DNA of 64,000 bases from Enterococcus devriesei. GTDB taxonomy: Bacteria > Bacillota > Bacilli > Lactobacillales > Enterococcaceae. The notes beneath the pieces are model-generated. The model saw only the letters and a list, made by a program, of their open reading frames with translations, did no database searches and was not told the DNA's origin. How positions within the stretch are numbered: the stretch's first letter is position 1; each line of letters begins with the position of its first letter. Positions 31,376-40,684 of the stretch are shown one piece after another. The translations under genes were made by a program, and so were the position numbers. The stretch lies in contig NZ_JXKM01000008.1 of NCBI RefSeq assembly GCF_001885905.1, positions 62,001 through 126,000 of the forward strand. Direction: 5' to 3'.

Positions 31376-32256
31376 TTTTGGCCTCCTTTAGTAAACCCTT
31401 CTAAAAAAGTTTGTAAGAGACTCTTTTTGCCAGTGCTCTTTTCATCCGGCAACAACTCCCGCCGCATGACAGCCAAGTATTCCTCTTGTGACAAATCATG
31501 GAGAAAATCATTGTTCAAGGTAATACTCACTCCACCAGTTTCTTCAGACACGATAAAAGTCAACGCGTCGCTGACTTCACTAATACCTACTGCGGCACGA
31601 TGACGAGTCCCAAATTCTTTTGGGATCAGCATACTGTCTGACAGTGGCAAATAGGCGGAGGCTACAGCGAGTTTGCCATTTTTCACAATGACTGCGCCAT
31701 CGTGTAACGGCGTGTTAGGAATGAAAATGTTGATTAGCAATTCTCCAGTAATATCCGCATCTAAGGCAATCCCCGTTTCAATGTACTCTTCCAAGCCGGT
31801 GAAACGCTGGATTGTGACAAGAGCACCGATTTTTCGCTTAGACATGTATTGGATTGCTTTGTCGAAAGCTAAAATCATTCGTTCATCATCACGCTCTTCC
31901 TTTTTCGATGTTTTGAAAAAAGAACTACGACCCAAATGCTCCAAGCCACGTCGGACTTCCGGCTGAAAGATGACAATGGCCGCGATCACTCCGTAAGTAA
32001 TGATCTGATTCATTAGCCATGACAAGGTATGCAGACCGATGAGTTCAGCCAAGATCCGAATACCAATAAAGATCGCCACGCCCTTGATCAATTGGACGGC
32101 TTTTGTACCGCGAACCAATTCAAACAAACGATAGATCAAAAACCAGACAACAAATATATCTAAAAGGTTGACGATAATATCCCAAGTTGAAAGATTCTCA
32201 GAAAAAAAGCTAAGCCAATATTCTGGTTTGAATAATTCAATTAGACGATTAGGCAT
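31372..32256 (-). CDS. cdaA: Diadenylate cyclase CdaA
   Basis: A 294-residue membrane enzyme that makes c-di-AMP from two ATP. Three transmembrane helices occupy about residues 28-100. The DAC domain follows, with the catalytic DGA (186-188, in PLHDGAVIVKNGKL) and RHR (218-220, in GTRHRAAVGIS) motifs intact. c-di-AMP controls potassium uptake, osmolyte import and wall integrity. It is the first gene of cdaA-cdaR-glmM, with a good extended -10 promoter upstream. Confidence 0.97.
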   Translation of the reverse strand: MPNRLIELFKPEYWLSFFSENLSTWDIIVNLLDIFVVWFLIYRLFELVRGTKAVQLIKGVAIFIGIRILAELIGLHTLSWLMNQIITYGVIAAIVIFQPEVRRGLEHLGRSSFFKTSKKEERDDERMILAFDKAIQYMSKRKIGALVTIQRFTGLEEYIETGIALDADITGELLINIFIPNTPLHDGAVIVKNGKLAVASAYLPLSDSMLIPKEFGTRHRAAVGISEVSDALTFIVSEETGGVSITLNNDFLHDLSQEEYLAVMRRELLPDEKSTGKKSLLQTFLEGFTKGGQK

Positions 32257-32290
32257 AGATAACCTCTCTTTCTATACAAAATTCTTTACA

Positions 32291-32307
32291 ATTATACCAC
32301 AGTGGTA
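32291..32307 (-). promoter_or_regulatory. Extended -10 promoter of cdaA overlapping a palindrome
   Basis: The minus strand carries TGGTATAAT (-10 at 32291-32296) and no clear -35. A 13-bp palindrome, TACCACTGTGGTA (32295-32307), overlaps the -10, which is where a repressor could block polymerase. The binding protein is unknown. Confidence 0.55.
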
Positions 32308-32326
32308 CAGCTCTAGCATAAAATTT

Positions 32327-32359
32327 AAGAAGAGCCTTAGCCAAGCTAAGACTCTTCTT
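32327..32359 (-). terminator. Hairpin after nifJ
   Basis: AAGAAGAG-C-CTTAGC pairs with GCTAAG-A-CTCTTCTT across a three-base loop. The minus-strand U-tract (AAATTTTAT) is weak, so termination may be partial and reach cdaA. Confidence 0.6.
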
Positions 32360-32365
32360 ATAAAT

Positions 32366-35300
32366 TTACTTGTTTCGTTTTTCAGCACGCGCCGCTCTCC
32401 GAGCCGCGCGACGGGCTTCCGCTTCAGGATCAACAGTCCGTTCTCGCTTAGGCTTTTCAGCTACCGCAGTGTTAGCTTCTGCTGAAACCCCAGCAAGCTT
32501 CGCACGGATTTTCTCTTCTTGTCCAGCTAAACGGGCATAGTTGTAAAAACGAGTCTCCGCATCGTTGACTGTCTTTTGGTATAACCGTTGCGCATCATCT
32601 GGTTGCACTCGTTCTAAGGCAGAAAAGCGAACTTGCTGTTTCATGAAACTGATCATCGTTTCGAAGTTCGGTTTCTTATAATCCAAGATCATCGGATTTT
32701 TGCCCTTTTCACGTTGAGCCGGATTGTAACGATATAAGGACCAATAGCCAGATTCGACGGCTTCTTTTGCTTCTCGCAAGGTTTGACTCATTCCACCTCG
32801 TAAACCGTGGTTAATACATGGTGTGTAGGCGATAATTAATGATGGTCCAGGGAATTTTTCTGCTTCTTCTAAGGCTTTGATGGTTTGCATTTGGTTCGCT
32901 CCTGAGGCGATTTGTGCCACATAAACATTCCCATAAGTCATGGCCATCATTCCTAAATCTTTCTTCGATTGATACTTCCCACCAGCCGAGAATTTTGCGA
33001 TTGCTGATGCTGGTGTTGCTTTAGACGTTTGTCCCCCAGTATTAGAATAAACTTCATTGTCCATAACTAGAATATTAACATCTGCACCACTAGCCAAGAT
33101 ATGATCGATCCCGCCAAAGCCAATATCGTACGCCCAGCCATCGCCACCAAACATCCATTGACTCGTTTTGACAAATAGATCACGATTGTCGTAAATATCA
33201 GCCAATCTGGCATCTGTTAGACCTTCTGTTTCAAGAGCAGCCGTTAATTTGGTTGCCCGTTGCTGCGTACCTTCAGATTCAAACATGTGATCCATCCAGT
33301 CTTCCATCAATTCACGTAACTCATCGGAAACTAGGTCTAAAACGTCATTGATTTTATCCGCTAATTCTTTTCGACGAGTTTGGTTGGCTAGGAACATCCC
33401 ATAGCCATATTCTGCATTGTCTTCAAACAAAGAGTTGGACCAAGCAGGCCCTTGTCCTTTGTCATTGGTTGTATATGGGCTAACTGGTGCTGCCGCACCC
33501 CAAATCGAAGAACAGCCCGTCGCGTTAGCAATCATCATCCGGTCACCAAACATTTGCGTCATTAATTTCACGTAAGGCGTTTCACCACATCCCGCACAGG
33601 CACCAGAGAATTCTAACAATGGCTTATTGAATTGGGAACCTAGAACAGAATTTGTTTTAGCTGGGTTGGCTTTTTGCTTCAACGTCATCGAAAACGCCCA
33701 ATTGATTGCTTGTTCTTTTTCTTCTTCATAAGGCTTCATAACTAAAGCTTTCCCTTTTGCTGGACAAGCTTCGACACAAAGCCCGCAGCCGGTACAATCT
33801 TCCACCGATACTTGAATCCGGTATTTCAATCCGTCTGCTCCACGCATCTCACGGACAATGTAGCCTTCCGGCGCTTCAGCCAGTTCTTCATCATCTGCTA
33901 AAAACGGACGAATCGCTGCATGTGGACAGACAAAGGAACACTCATTACACATCGTACAGCGATCGCTAAGCCAATGGGGAACTTCCAAAGCGACTCCGCG
34001 TTTTTCAAATTGAGTCGTTCCTGTGGGAATCGTCCCGTCGGTCATACCGTTAGCAACTAAATCATTGACTGTTAGATCATTGCCTCGTTGTGAATTCATT
34101 GGTTCAACAATTTCCTCAACATATTGAGAAACTGGCGTCTTCCGGATTTTTTTCGGAATCTCGACGGTTTTCCATGCTTCAGGAACTTGTACTTGATGTA
34201 ATAATTCAACGGTTTGATCGATTGCCGCGATATTTTTTTCGACGATCTCTAACGATTTGCGGCGATAACTTTTATCCGCTTCGGCTTTTAAGATATCTAA
34301 TACCTCGTCAAAAGGAATAATTCCTGTCAAACTGAAGAACGCCGTTTCCATGACTGTATTGATGCGTGAACCCAATCCAACTTCCATCGCCAAATTCGCC
34401 GCATTAATCGTATAAAACTGAATCTCATTTTCCGCGATATAGCGTTTCATTTTGGCTGGTAATAGTTTATCCATCTGCTTATCATTCCACATTGTATTCA
34501 TTAGGAAAATTCCGCCAGGTTTTAACCCCTTCAATAAATCATAGGTATGGATATAAGCTGGTGTATGACAAGCGATAAAATCTGCGCTTTCGACTAGATA
34601 GGTCGAGCGGATCGGCGTATCGCCAAACCGTAGATGGGAAACTGTCAGTCCACCAGATTTCTTCGAGTCATAACTAAAATAGCCTTGTGCATATTTATCA
34701 GTATGGTCCCCGATGATCTTAATTGCTGATTTGTTCGCGCCAACGGTTCCATCAGAACCAAACCCCCAGAATTTTGCTTGGAAGGTGTTTGGATTCGTTA
34801 AATCCACGATACCTTTCGATTCTAGTGACATATGGGTGACATCATCCACGATCCCGATCGTAAAACGCTTCTTCGCTTGCTGTTTGTCCTTCAACAGCTC
34901 ATCGTAAACAGCGATAATTTGATCCGGTGTCACGTCTTTTGACCCTAATCCAAAACGGCCACCAATAATTTTCGGACGAATATCTGCTTCGTACATTACG
35001 CCTTGAATATCTAATAATAACGGCTCGCCGTCAGCACCTGGTTCCTTTGAACGATCTAATACCGCGATTGATTTGACTGAATCAGGAAGTTTTTCTAGAA
35101 AATTTTCCGTTGGGAATGGGCGGTACAAATGAATGTTCAAAAAGCCGACTTTACGACCATTAGCATTCAAATAGTCCACCGTTTGTTCAATCGTTTGAGC
35201 CACTGAGCCCATTGCCACAATGACTTCTTCAGCATCCTCAGCCCCATAATAAGTCACAAGGTCATAATTAGTGCCGCGTAATTGATTGATTTCAAACATA

Positions 35301-36034
35301 TATTTTTGAACAATTGAAGGCAGCTTATCGTAATAGCGATTAACGGTTTCCCGTTGTTGAAAATGGACATCTGGATTCTGATTGGTCCCACTGATCGTCG
35401 GATGATTCGGATTCATACTGCGCTTACGAAAAGCTTTCAGTTTTTCTTGGTCGATCAAAGGTGCCAACTCGTCATAGTCCAGCACTTCAACCTTTTGAAT
35501 CTCGTGACTTGTTCGGAAACCGTCAAAAAAGTTCATGAAGGGTACGCTGCCTTCGATTGCAGCTAAATGTGCCACCGCTGACAAGTCCATGACTTCTTGA
35601 ACACTACTTTCTTGTAACATGGCAAATCCTGTTTGACGAGCGGCCATCACATCCCCATGATCGCCAAAAATATTTAGTGCGTTCGTGGTGACTGCTCGAC
35701 TGGCAACATGAAAGACCCCAGGTAATAATTCACCAGCGATTTTATACATGTTGGGAATCATTAATAGTAATCCTTGTGACGCTGTATAGGTCGTCGTTAA
35801 CGCACCGGTTTTTAAAGCTCCGTGAACGACTCCTGCCGCCCCAGCCTCCGATTGCATCTCTGTTATTGAAACTGGCTGACCAAAGATGTTTTTCTTTCCT
35901 TGTGACGCCCATTGGTCAACAAGTTCAGCCATAGTTGAACTAGGAGTAATTGGATAAATGGCGGCTAATTCCGTGAAGGCATATGAAATATACGCCGCAG
36001 CTGTATTTCCATCCATCGTTTTTTTCTTACGCAT
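32366..36034 (-). CDS. nifJ: Pyruvate:ferredoxin/flavodoxin oxidoreductase
   Basis: A 1222-residue single-chain PFOR that oxidises pyruvate to acetyl-CoA and CO2 and reduces ferredoxin or flavodoxin. The N-terminal domain starts TMDGNTAAAYISYAFTEL and contains TPSSTMAELVDQWASQG and TYTASQGLLLM. The two 4Fe-4S motifs of the ferredoxin-like insert are CTMCNECSFVCP (~690) and CTGCGLCVEACP (~745). The proximal cluster cysteines lie in GACAGCGETPY (~810), and the TPP site is GGDGWAYDIGFGG (~965). The last ~35 residues form an Arg/Ala-rich basic tail not needed by the family. The ATG follows GGGGGAG. It is monocistronic. The enzyme is oxygen-sensitive, so it likely serves anaerobic growth beside PFL or PDH. 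Confidence 0.95.
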   Translation of the reverse strand: MRKKKTMDGNTAAAYISYAFTELAAIYPITPSSTMAELVDQWASQGKKNIFGQPVSITEMQSEAGAAGVVHGALKTGALTTTYTASQGLLLMIPNMYKIAGELLPGVFHVASRAVTTNALNIFGDHGDVMAARQTGFAMLQESSVQEVMDLSAVAHLAAIEGSVPFMNFFDGFRTSHEIQKVEVLDYDELAPLIDQEKLKAFRKRSMNPNHPTISGTNQNPDVHFQQRETVNRYYDKLPSIVQKYMFEINQLRGTNYDLVTYYGAEDAEEVIVAMGSVAQTIEQTVDYLNANGRKVGFLNIHLYRPFPTENFLEKLPDSVKSIAVLDRSKEPGADGEPLLLDIQGVMYEADIRPKIIGGRFGLGSKDVTPDQIIAVYDELLKDKQQAKKRFTIGIVDDVTHMSLESKGIVDLTNPNTFQAKFWGFGSDGTVGANKSAIKIIGDHTDKYAQGYFSYDSKKSGGLTVSHLRFGDTPIRSTYLVESADFIACHTPAYIHTYDLLKGLKPGGIFLMNTMWNDKQMDKLLPAKMKRYIAENEIQFYTINAANLAMEVGLGSRINTVMETAFFSLTGIIPFDEVLDILKAEADKSYRRKSLEIVEKNIAAIDQTVELLHQVQVPEAWKTVEIPKKIRKTPVSQYVEEIVEPMNSQRGNDLTVNDLVANGMTDGTIPTGTTQFEKRGVALEVPHWLSDRCTMCNECSFVCPHAAIRPFLADDEELAEAPEGYIVREMRGADGLKYRIQVSVEDCTGCGLCVEACPAKGKALVMKPYEEEKEQAINWAFSMTLKQKANPAKTNSVLGSQFNKPLLEFSGACAGCGETPYVKLMTQMFGDRMMIANATGCSSIWGAAAPVSPYTTNDKGQGPAWSNSLFEDNAEYGYGMFLANQTRRKELADKINDVLDLVSDELRELMEDWMDHMFESEGTQQRATKLTAALETEGLTDARLADIYDNRDLFVKTSQWMFGGDGWAYDIGFGGIDHILASGADVNILVMDNEVYSNTGGQTSKATPASAIAKFSAGGKYQSKKDLGMMAMTYGNVYVAQIASGANQMQTIKALEEAEKFPGPSLIIAYTPCINHGLRGGMSQTLREAKEAVESGYWSLYRYNPAQREKGKNPMILDYKKPNFETMISFMKQQVRFSALERVQPDDAQRLYQKTVNDAETRFYNYARLAGQEEKIRAKLAGVSAEANTAVAEKPKRERTVDPEAEARRAARRAARAEKRNK

Positions 36035-36190
36035 GTTTCTCCCCCATATTCTATCTTTAGCGGATTTTTTGTTCCCGCAATTTTGTCATAAAACGTACAA
36101 CTAACTTATTTTCTATCAAAAATAGCAGCCTATTTAAGATAATCGTTAATGTTGCACGCGTGCTTTTATAATCTTTATAACAACGGATTC

Positions 36191-36219
36191 ATTATAAACT
36201 AACATTTATTATTTTTAAA
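36191..36219 (-). promoter_or_regulatory. Possible promoter of nifJ
   Basis: Minus strand TTTAAA (36214-36219), 17 bp, TATAAT (36191-36196). The leader would be ~150 nt and contains a perfect GCACGCGTGC palindrome (36154-36163) that might bind a regulator. Confidence 0.5.
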
Positions 36220-36260
36220 CCTACCCTATGTTCTTTTTAACTTTTCTAATTAAAAAGAGT

Positions 36261-36288
36261 TTGTTTTCTAAGAAATATTTTGTAAACT
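36261..36288 (+). promoter_or_regulatory. Possible promoter of the thioredoxin-fold gene
   Basis: TTGTTT (36261-36266), 16 bp, TAAACT (36283-36288), about 25 bp before the start codon. Confidence 0.45.
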
Positions 36289-36312
36289 AATAGGTGAAGG
36301 ATGTGAATAACG

Positions 36313-36828
36313 ATGGATACTACTGTTATCAATGCAAAGCTAGTCAATGACTTCAACGGTATCAAAATTGGTTCAGCCAACGCGCCAAAGCGGATCATTG
36401 AATTTATTAATCTTCGTTGCCCTTACTGTAAAAAATGGTTTGAAGACTCTCAAACCACTTTGGCACAGGCCGTTGCTGAAGGTAAAGTTCAACGAATCAT
36501 TAAATTATTAGACAAAGATAAAATCAGCCTACAACGAGGCAATGTCATGCACGAGTACATCAGCGCTGATCCTAAAAAAGCCTTGCTGCAGATTCAGCAA
36601 GCCTACGAGACCCAAGAGGTTTGGGAAGATTTTGAATTAGAAGCCGTTGCCACTTACGCTGAAAAAACATTGCACTTGTCACAACATGCTAATCAAGAAT
36701 TGCAACAAGAAATTCGTAATGAAGCTCAGCAAGCCAACATTCAGTTTGTTCCGACGATTATTTTAGGGGAACACATCTTTGATGAATCGATTGATCAAGC
36801 AACTTTAGCAACCTATCTAAATGAATAG
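36313..36828 (+). CDS. Cytoplasmic thioredoxin-fold (DsbA-like) protein
   Basis: A 171-residue protein of the DsbA/thioredoxin-like fold. The redox motif is CPYC (Cys36-Cys39, in NLRCPYCKKWFED), with a central helical insertion and a cis-proline strand (NIQFVPTIILGEHIF) near residue 148. There is no signal peptide or membrane segment, so it acts in the cytosol. Its reducing or oxidising partner is unknown. The ribosome-binding site is weak (GAAGG at long spacing). It shares a bidirectional terminator with whiA and is divergent from nifJ. Confidence 0.85.
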   Translation: MDTTVINAKLVNDFNGIKIGSANAPKRIIEFINLRCPYCKKWFEDSQTTLAQAVAEGKVQRIIKLLDKDKISLQRGNVMHEYISADPKKALLQIQQAYETQEVWEDFELEAVATYAEKTLHLSQHANQELQQEIRNEAQQANIQFVPTIILGEHIFDESIDQATLATYLNE

Positions 36829-36837
36829 AACCACTTA

Positions 36838-36872
36838 AAAAGGAACCGTTTGAAAATCAAACGGTTCCTTTT
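36838..36872. terminator. Bidirectional terminator between thioredoxin-fold gene and whiA
   Basis: AAAAGGAACCGTTTGA pairs perfectly with TCAAACGGTTCCTTTT across a three-base loop. The whiA stop codon (36857-36859) is the first triplet of the right arm. Confidence 0.9.
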
Positions 36873-37792
36873 CTTAGATTATCTGCAAAATCGTTGATTT
36901 TTCGAATGCGATGATTAATGCCTGATTTAGAAATCGCGCCGGAAGGGATCGTCTCCCCTAGCTCTTTCAAACTGATCTCCGGATTTTGAATTCGCAGCTC
37001 AGCGATCTCTTGTAATTTCTCAGGTAGCGACTGCAAGCCTACCGTTGCTTCGATGAAATGAATATTGTTAATCTGCTTCGATGCGGCATCAATCGTTTTA
37101 TTCATATTAGCAGTCTCACAATTGACTAAACGATTGACTGAATTACGCATATCCCGCACGATTCGAACGTCTTCAAACTTCAGCATCGAATTAGTTGCGC
37201 CGATCAAAGTAAGAAAATCAGCAATCTTCTCAGCGCCCTTTAAATAAGTAATATAGCCATTTCTTCGTTTCAAAGTACGGGCATTCAAATCAAATTGATT
37301 GAGCAAATCACAAATATCTTGGTTATGTTCCTCATAAATCGACGAAATTTCCAAATGATAGCGGCTCGTTTCGGGATTATTAACTGACCCGGAGGCTAAA
37401 AAGGCGCCCCGCAAATAGGCGCGTGTTTTTTCATCAGAACGCTTGATTTCATCAGAAATATGGGCCTGAAACATCATGCCATCCATAATATCTAAACCTA
37501 GTAGTACGCTTTGTGTTTCCTGCTTTAATCGTACGATGTATACATTGTTTTTCTTTAGCTTCATTTTACGACGAACTAATAATTCACTGCGTACGCCGTA
37601 GTGCTCCTTCAGTAAGGTAAAAATCCGTCGAGCGATCGCGGCATTCTCTGTTTGGACGTTCAAAACAAATTGATGATTACTCAAACTTAATGAGCCGTTC
37701 ATCCGAATCAACGCGGCCAGCTCTGCTTGAGCTAGATTTTTTTGGACGGCCAGACCCGTTAATTCTTTTTTTACTTCTGCTGCAAAAGACAT
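36857..37792 (-). CDS. whiA: DNA-binding protein WhiA
   Basis: A 311-residue WhiA. The N-terminal two-thirds form a degenerate LAGLIDADG homing-endonuclease-like fold ([24 protein letters not shown] is the second such motif). The C-terminal ~90 residues carry a helix-turn-helix ([33 protein letters not shown]). In Firmicutes WhiA binds DNA and affects chromosome segregation and division. It lies downstream of rapZ and yvcK in the usual order, about 30 bp after yvcK. Confidence 0.96.
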   Translation of the reverse strand: MSFAAEVKKELTGLAVQKNLAQAELAALIRMNGSLSLSNHQFVLNVQTENAAIARRIFTLLKEHYGVRSELLVRRKMKLKKNNVYIVRLKQETQSVLLGLDIMDGMMFQAHISDEIKRSDEKTRAYLRGAFLASGSVNNPETSRYHLEISSIYEEHNQDICDLLNQFDLNARTLKRRNGYITYLKGAEKIADFLTLIGATNSMLKFEDVRIVRDMRNSVNRLVNCETANMNKTIDAASKQINNIHFIEATVGLQSLPEKLQEIAELRIQNPEISLKELGETIPSGAISKSGINHRIRKINDFADNLRKGTV

Positions 37793-37821
37793 GACGAGCC
37801 CTCCTTTATTTCAAATTCCAC

Positions 37822-38820
37822 TTAAATTTTTGCTCCAAAAACGATTCGGAACAATTCATCTACAACTTTGTCGCCGTCATGAAATACACCGCCATCACGC
37901 AACTTTAAAAAGTCCGTCGAGACCACGCGGCAGCCTTCTTCCCGTAAGCCATTAAAGTCATGGGTCACTTGGACTAAATATTCGTCGTAGACTTCTGGGT
38001 CCATATAACCTTCAGGAACTTTTTCCGTATTCACTAATACTGTATTGATAAATTGACTATCCAAATGCTGATGCAATACACGGATATGATCAGCGTCACT
38101 AAAATGTTCTGTTTCACCTTTTTGAGTCATGATGTTACAGATATAGACGACTTCGGCCTCCGTTGTTTTCACCGCATTGCCTAATTCCTCGATTACTAGA
38201 TTCGGTAAAATACTGGTAAATAATGAGCCCGGGCCGAGCACCACCATATCTGCTTCTTGGATTGCTTGAACCACTTTACGAGCAGCGTGGATCGCTTTAT
38301 CGCCATTTTTTTCTGTTACGTAGACTTTTTCAATCGTCTTTCGATCCAGCGCAATCTTTGATTCACCCACAGCGCTTGTACCATCGGTAAAATCAGCATG
38401 CAATACTAACGGTGTTTCAGAAGAAGGATAGACATGACCATCCACGTGCAGCATCAAAGAAAGCAATTGAATCGCTTCATAAGTACTGTTACGCATCTCA
38501 GACAAAGCTGCAATCAGCAAGTTACCGATCGTATGATTAGCCAAAAATTTATCGTCCTTGTGGAAACGATATTGAAAAAGATCCTCATAAAGTTTCGGCA
38601 TGTCAGAAAGTGATGCCAAGACATTTCGCAAATCCCCCGGTGGCGCCATGTCAACCGAATCACGTAGTTCGCCGCTGCTGCCACCATCGTCAGCTACCGT
38701 TACTACTGCTGTGATATCGGCACTCTGATTGCGTAAACTTTTTAAAATAACTGGCAGACCAGTGCCGCCGCCAATCACCACGATCTTAGGTTTGCGGATA
38801 CGATACGTTTTCATTTTCAT
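37822..38820 (-). CDS. yvcK: Gluconeogenesis factor YvcK (CofD-like)
   Basis: A 332-residue CofD-like protein that binds UDP-sugars. It is required in B. subtilis for growth on gluconeogenic carbon sources and for cell shape. The nucleotide-binding start is [20 protein letters not shown], then [15 protein letters not shown], and [12 protein letters not shown]. The ATG overlaps the rapZ stop (ATGA), showing translational coupling. An alternative ATG two codons in is equally possible. It sits between rapZ and whiA. Confidence 0.95.
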   Translation of the reverse strand: MKMKTYRIRKPKIVVIGGGTGLPVILKSLRNQSADITAVVTVADDGGSSGELRDSVDMAPPGDLRNVLASLSDMPKLYEDLFQYRFHKDDKFLANHTIGNLLIAALSEMRNSTYEAIQLLSLMLHVDGHVYPSSETPLVLHADFTDGTSAVGESKIALDRKTIEKVYVTEKNGDKAIHAARKVVQAIQEADMVVLGPGSLFTSILPNLVIEELGNAVKTTEAEVVYICNIMTQKGETEHFSDADHIRVLHQHLDSQFINTVLVNTEKVPEGYMDPEVYDEYLVQVTHDFNGLREEGCRVVSTDFLKLRDGGVFHDGDKVVDELFRIVFGAKI

Positions 38821-39704
38821 GATCGATTCACCGTCTCTTTCCGCTTGTCCTTGTCACGATGAGTAATATTGACTTTGTAATCCGCATCCTTCAAGGCTTT
38901 GCCAACTCGTTCAGACAATGCGACCGAACGGTGTTGTCCACCGGTACATCCAATCGCCACCGTCAAAGAGCTCTTTCCTTCTTTAACGTAGCCAGGCATA
39001 ATATCCATCAATAATTTTACGAAGGTTGTATAAAAGCTCTCCGTTTCAGGAAAAGACATCACGTAATCGTAGACCGGCTTATCTAACCCTGTCTGTGGTC
39101 TTAATTCAGGAATATAATGGGGATTTGGTAAGAAACGAACATCCATGACGATATCTGCATCGATTGGCAAGCCGTACTTGAAGCCAAAAGAAACTACCTC
39201 AATATGAAAACCAGCATCATCATTTCCTTTGTAAGATTGATTGATTTTTTCCCGCAGTTGACGCGGTGTCAAATCCGTCGTATCGATCATCAAAGTCGCA
39301 CGAGCCTTTAAATCCTCCAAGATCGCCCGCTCTTTGCGAATCCCCTCAGTAATCATCCCGTCCATCGCCAATGGATGGGCCCGTCGTGTTTCTTTATAGC
39401 GAGAAACCAGTTCTTCATCAGAACAATCTAAAAATAAAATGCTTGTATCGATAAATCCGGTATTCTCTATTTCTACCAACATATTCTGAATGTCTTCAAA
39501 AAATGAACGTGAACGTAAATCAACTACTAATGCAATTTTTGTTACTTTGCCAGACTCGCGAATCAACTCCCAGAATTTCGGAATCAATCCCGGCGGCATA
39601 TTATCCACACAAAAATAGCCCATATCTTCAAAACTTTGAATCGCCACAGTTTTCCCTGCGCCGCTCATTCCAGTAATGACAACTAAATGCAAACTCTCAG
39701 TCAT
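38817..39704 (-). CDS. rapZ: RNase adapter protein RapZ (YvcJ)
   Basis: A 295-residue RapZ/YvcJ nucleotide-binding protein. Walker A is [11 protein letters not shown] (about residues 11-21). The C-terminal domain has [25 protein letters not shown] and [16 protein letters not shown]. In E. coli RapZ controls glmS through a small RNA. In Gram-positives YvcJ has NTPase activity and affects competence, and its RNA role is unproven. The ATG at 39704 is eight bases after AGGAG; an in-frame GTG three codons earlier overlaps that site and is rejected. First gene of rapZ-yvcK-whiA. Confidence 0.95.
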   Translation of the reverse strand: MTESLHLVVITGMSGAGKTVAIQSFEDMGYFCVDNMPPGLIPKFWELIRESGKVTKIALVVDLRSRSFFEDIQNMLVEIENTGFIDTSILFLDCSDEELVSRYKETRRAHPLAMDGMITEGIRKERAILEDLKARATLMIDTTDLTPRQLREKINQSYKGNDDAGFHIEVVSFGFKYGLPIDADIVMDVRFLPNPHYIPELRPQTGLDKPVYDYVMSFPETESFYTTFVKLLMDIMPGYVKEGKSSLTVAIGCTGGQHRSVALSERVGKALKDADYKVNITHRDKDKRKETVNRS

Positions 39705-39807
39705 TCGTGTCACTCCTCTCTCAATTTTAAGGTTATTTATTTTTGTTTTTGTTACGTATATTGATTTTCACTATATGATTGCATCGAAAATCAAAATTTT
39801 TTCAAAT

Positions 39808-39880
39808 AAAAAGACGCCAAAGAAACTAACCGTAGCTTCTTTCGCTATCTAATAAATTATAACATTCCTGGCGTGTCTTT
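39808..39880 (-). terminator. Probable terminator after the racemase gene
   Basis: Minus strand AAAGACACGCCA pairs with TGGCG-TCTTT and is followed by TTATTTG. The loop is long (~50 nt) and contains a small AAAGAA/TTCTTT hairpin. Confidence 0.6.
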
Positions 39881-39968
39881 GCTACTTTTTTGTCATTCTT
39901 TATAGAATCATAATCAACGAAGCCATCGCTATAAGCTGAAATCGTTTTTTTACAAAAAAACAGACCTT

Positions 39969-40682
39969 CTATTTAGAAGATCTGTTAGCTAAAGCTATTT
40001 CAATCGTGCGATCCGCCAAAATAGATTGCGCATCGATTACCGGGTACGGGTCGTTTTTAGTCAACTCGTGCACTAAAGATAACTCAGTACAGCCTAAAAT
40101 TGCATTTTGACAGCCATATTTTTCAAAAACATCAGAAAGGATTTCTAAATACAGCTCGCTATTGATGAAGTCATTTTCTTTCACATCGTGATAAATCAAA
40201 TGATTTACTTTCGCTTGTAATTCTTGGTCAGGAGCCAAAACTTCAAAGCCTTTTGCTTCCAACTCATTTTGATAAACTTTAGCACTCATCGTTCCAGCGG
40301 TCGCCAGTACGGCAATCTTTTCTCCTGGTTGATGATGTTTCACCACTTCCCTGACGGCTTCCCGAGGCATGTGTAGGATTGGAATCTTCGTTGCCGCTTG
40401 TAATTCCTCAAAAAAGTAATGGGCGGTATTACAAGTCAAGACAATAAAATCCGGCTGCAATAAATTTTGCTTTTCGATATCATCTAATAAAAACGGCAAC
40501 GGGCTATCCGCGTGATGATCTAAGATATAAGCTGTCCGATCTGGGACAGTCGCATGATTGAACATGACGTAATTTAAATATTCTTGGTCGTTATGGGCAT
40601 GAGTCCGCTGATTTAGGATTCTGACGAAACTTTCCGTAGCCATGGTTCCCATTCCTCCCAAGATACTAAAGAAATTTTCCAT
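39969..40682 (-). CDS. Aspartate racemase (Asp/Glu racemase family)
   Basis: A 237-residue amino-acid racemase. The two catalytic cysteines are in [12 protein letters not shown] (Cys84) and [10 protein letters not shown] (Cys198), and the N-terminus [13 protein letters not shown] is typical of aspartate racemases. It lies two bases after a D-aspartate ligase-like gene, just as the aspartate racemase accompanies Aslfm in E. faecium. It is therefore inferred to make D-aspartate for the peptidoglycan cross-bridge. Glutamate specificity is less likely because of this context. Confidence 0.88.
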   Translation of the reverse strand: MENFFSILGGMGTMATESFVRILNQRTHAHNDQEYLNYVMFNHATVPDRTAYILDHHADSPLPFLLDDIEKQNLLQPDFIVLTCNTAHYFFEELQAATKIPILHMPREAVREVVKHHQPGEKIAVLATAGTMSAKVYQNELEAKGFEVLAPDQELQAKVNHLIYHDVKENDFINSELYLEILSDVFEKYGCQNAILGCTELSLVHELTKNDPYPVIDAQSILADRTIEIALANRSSK

Positions 40683-40684
40683 AA

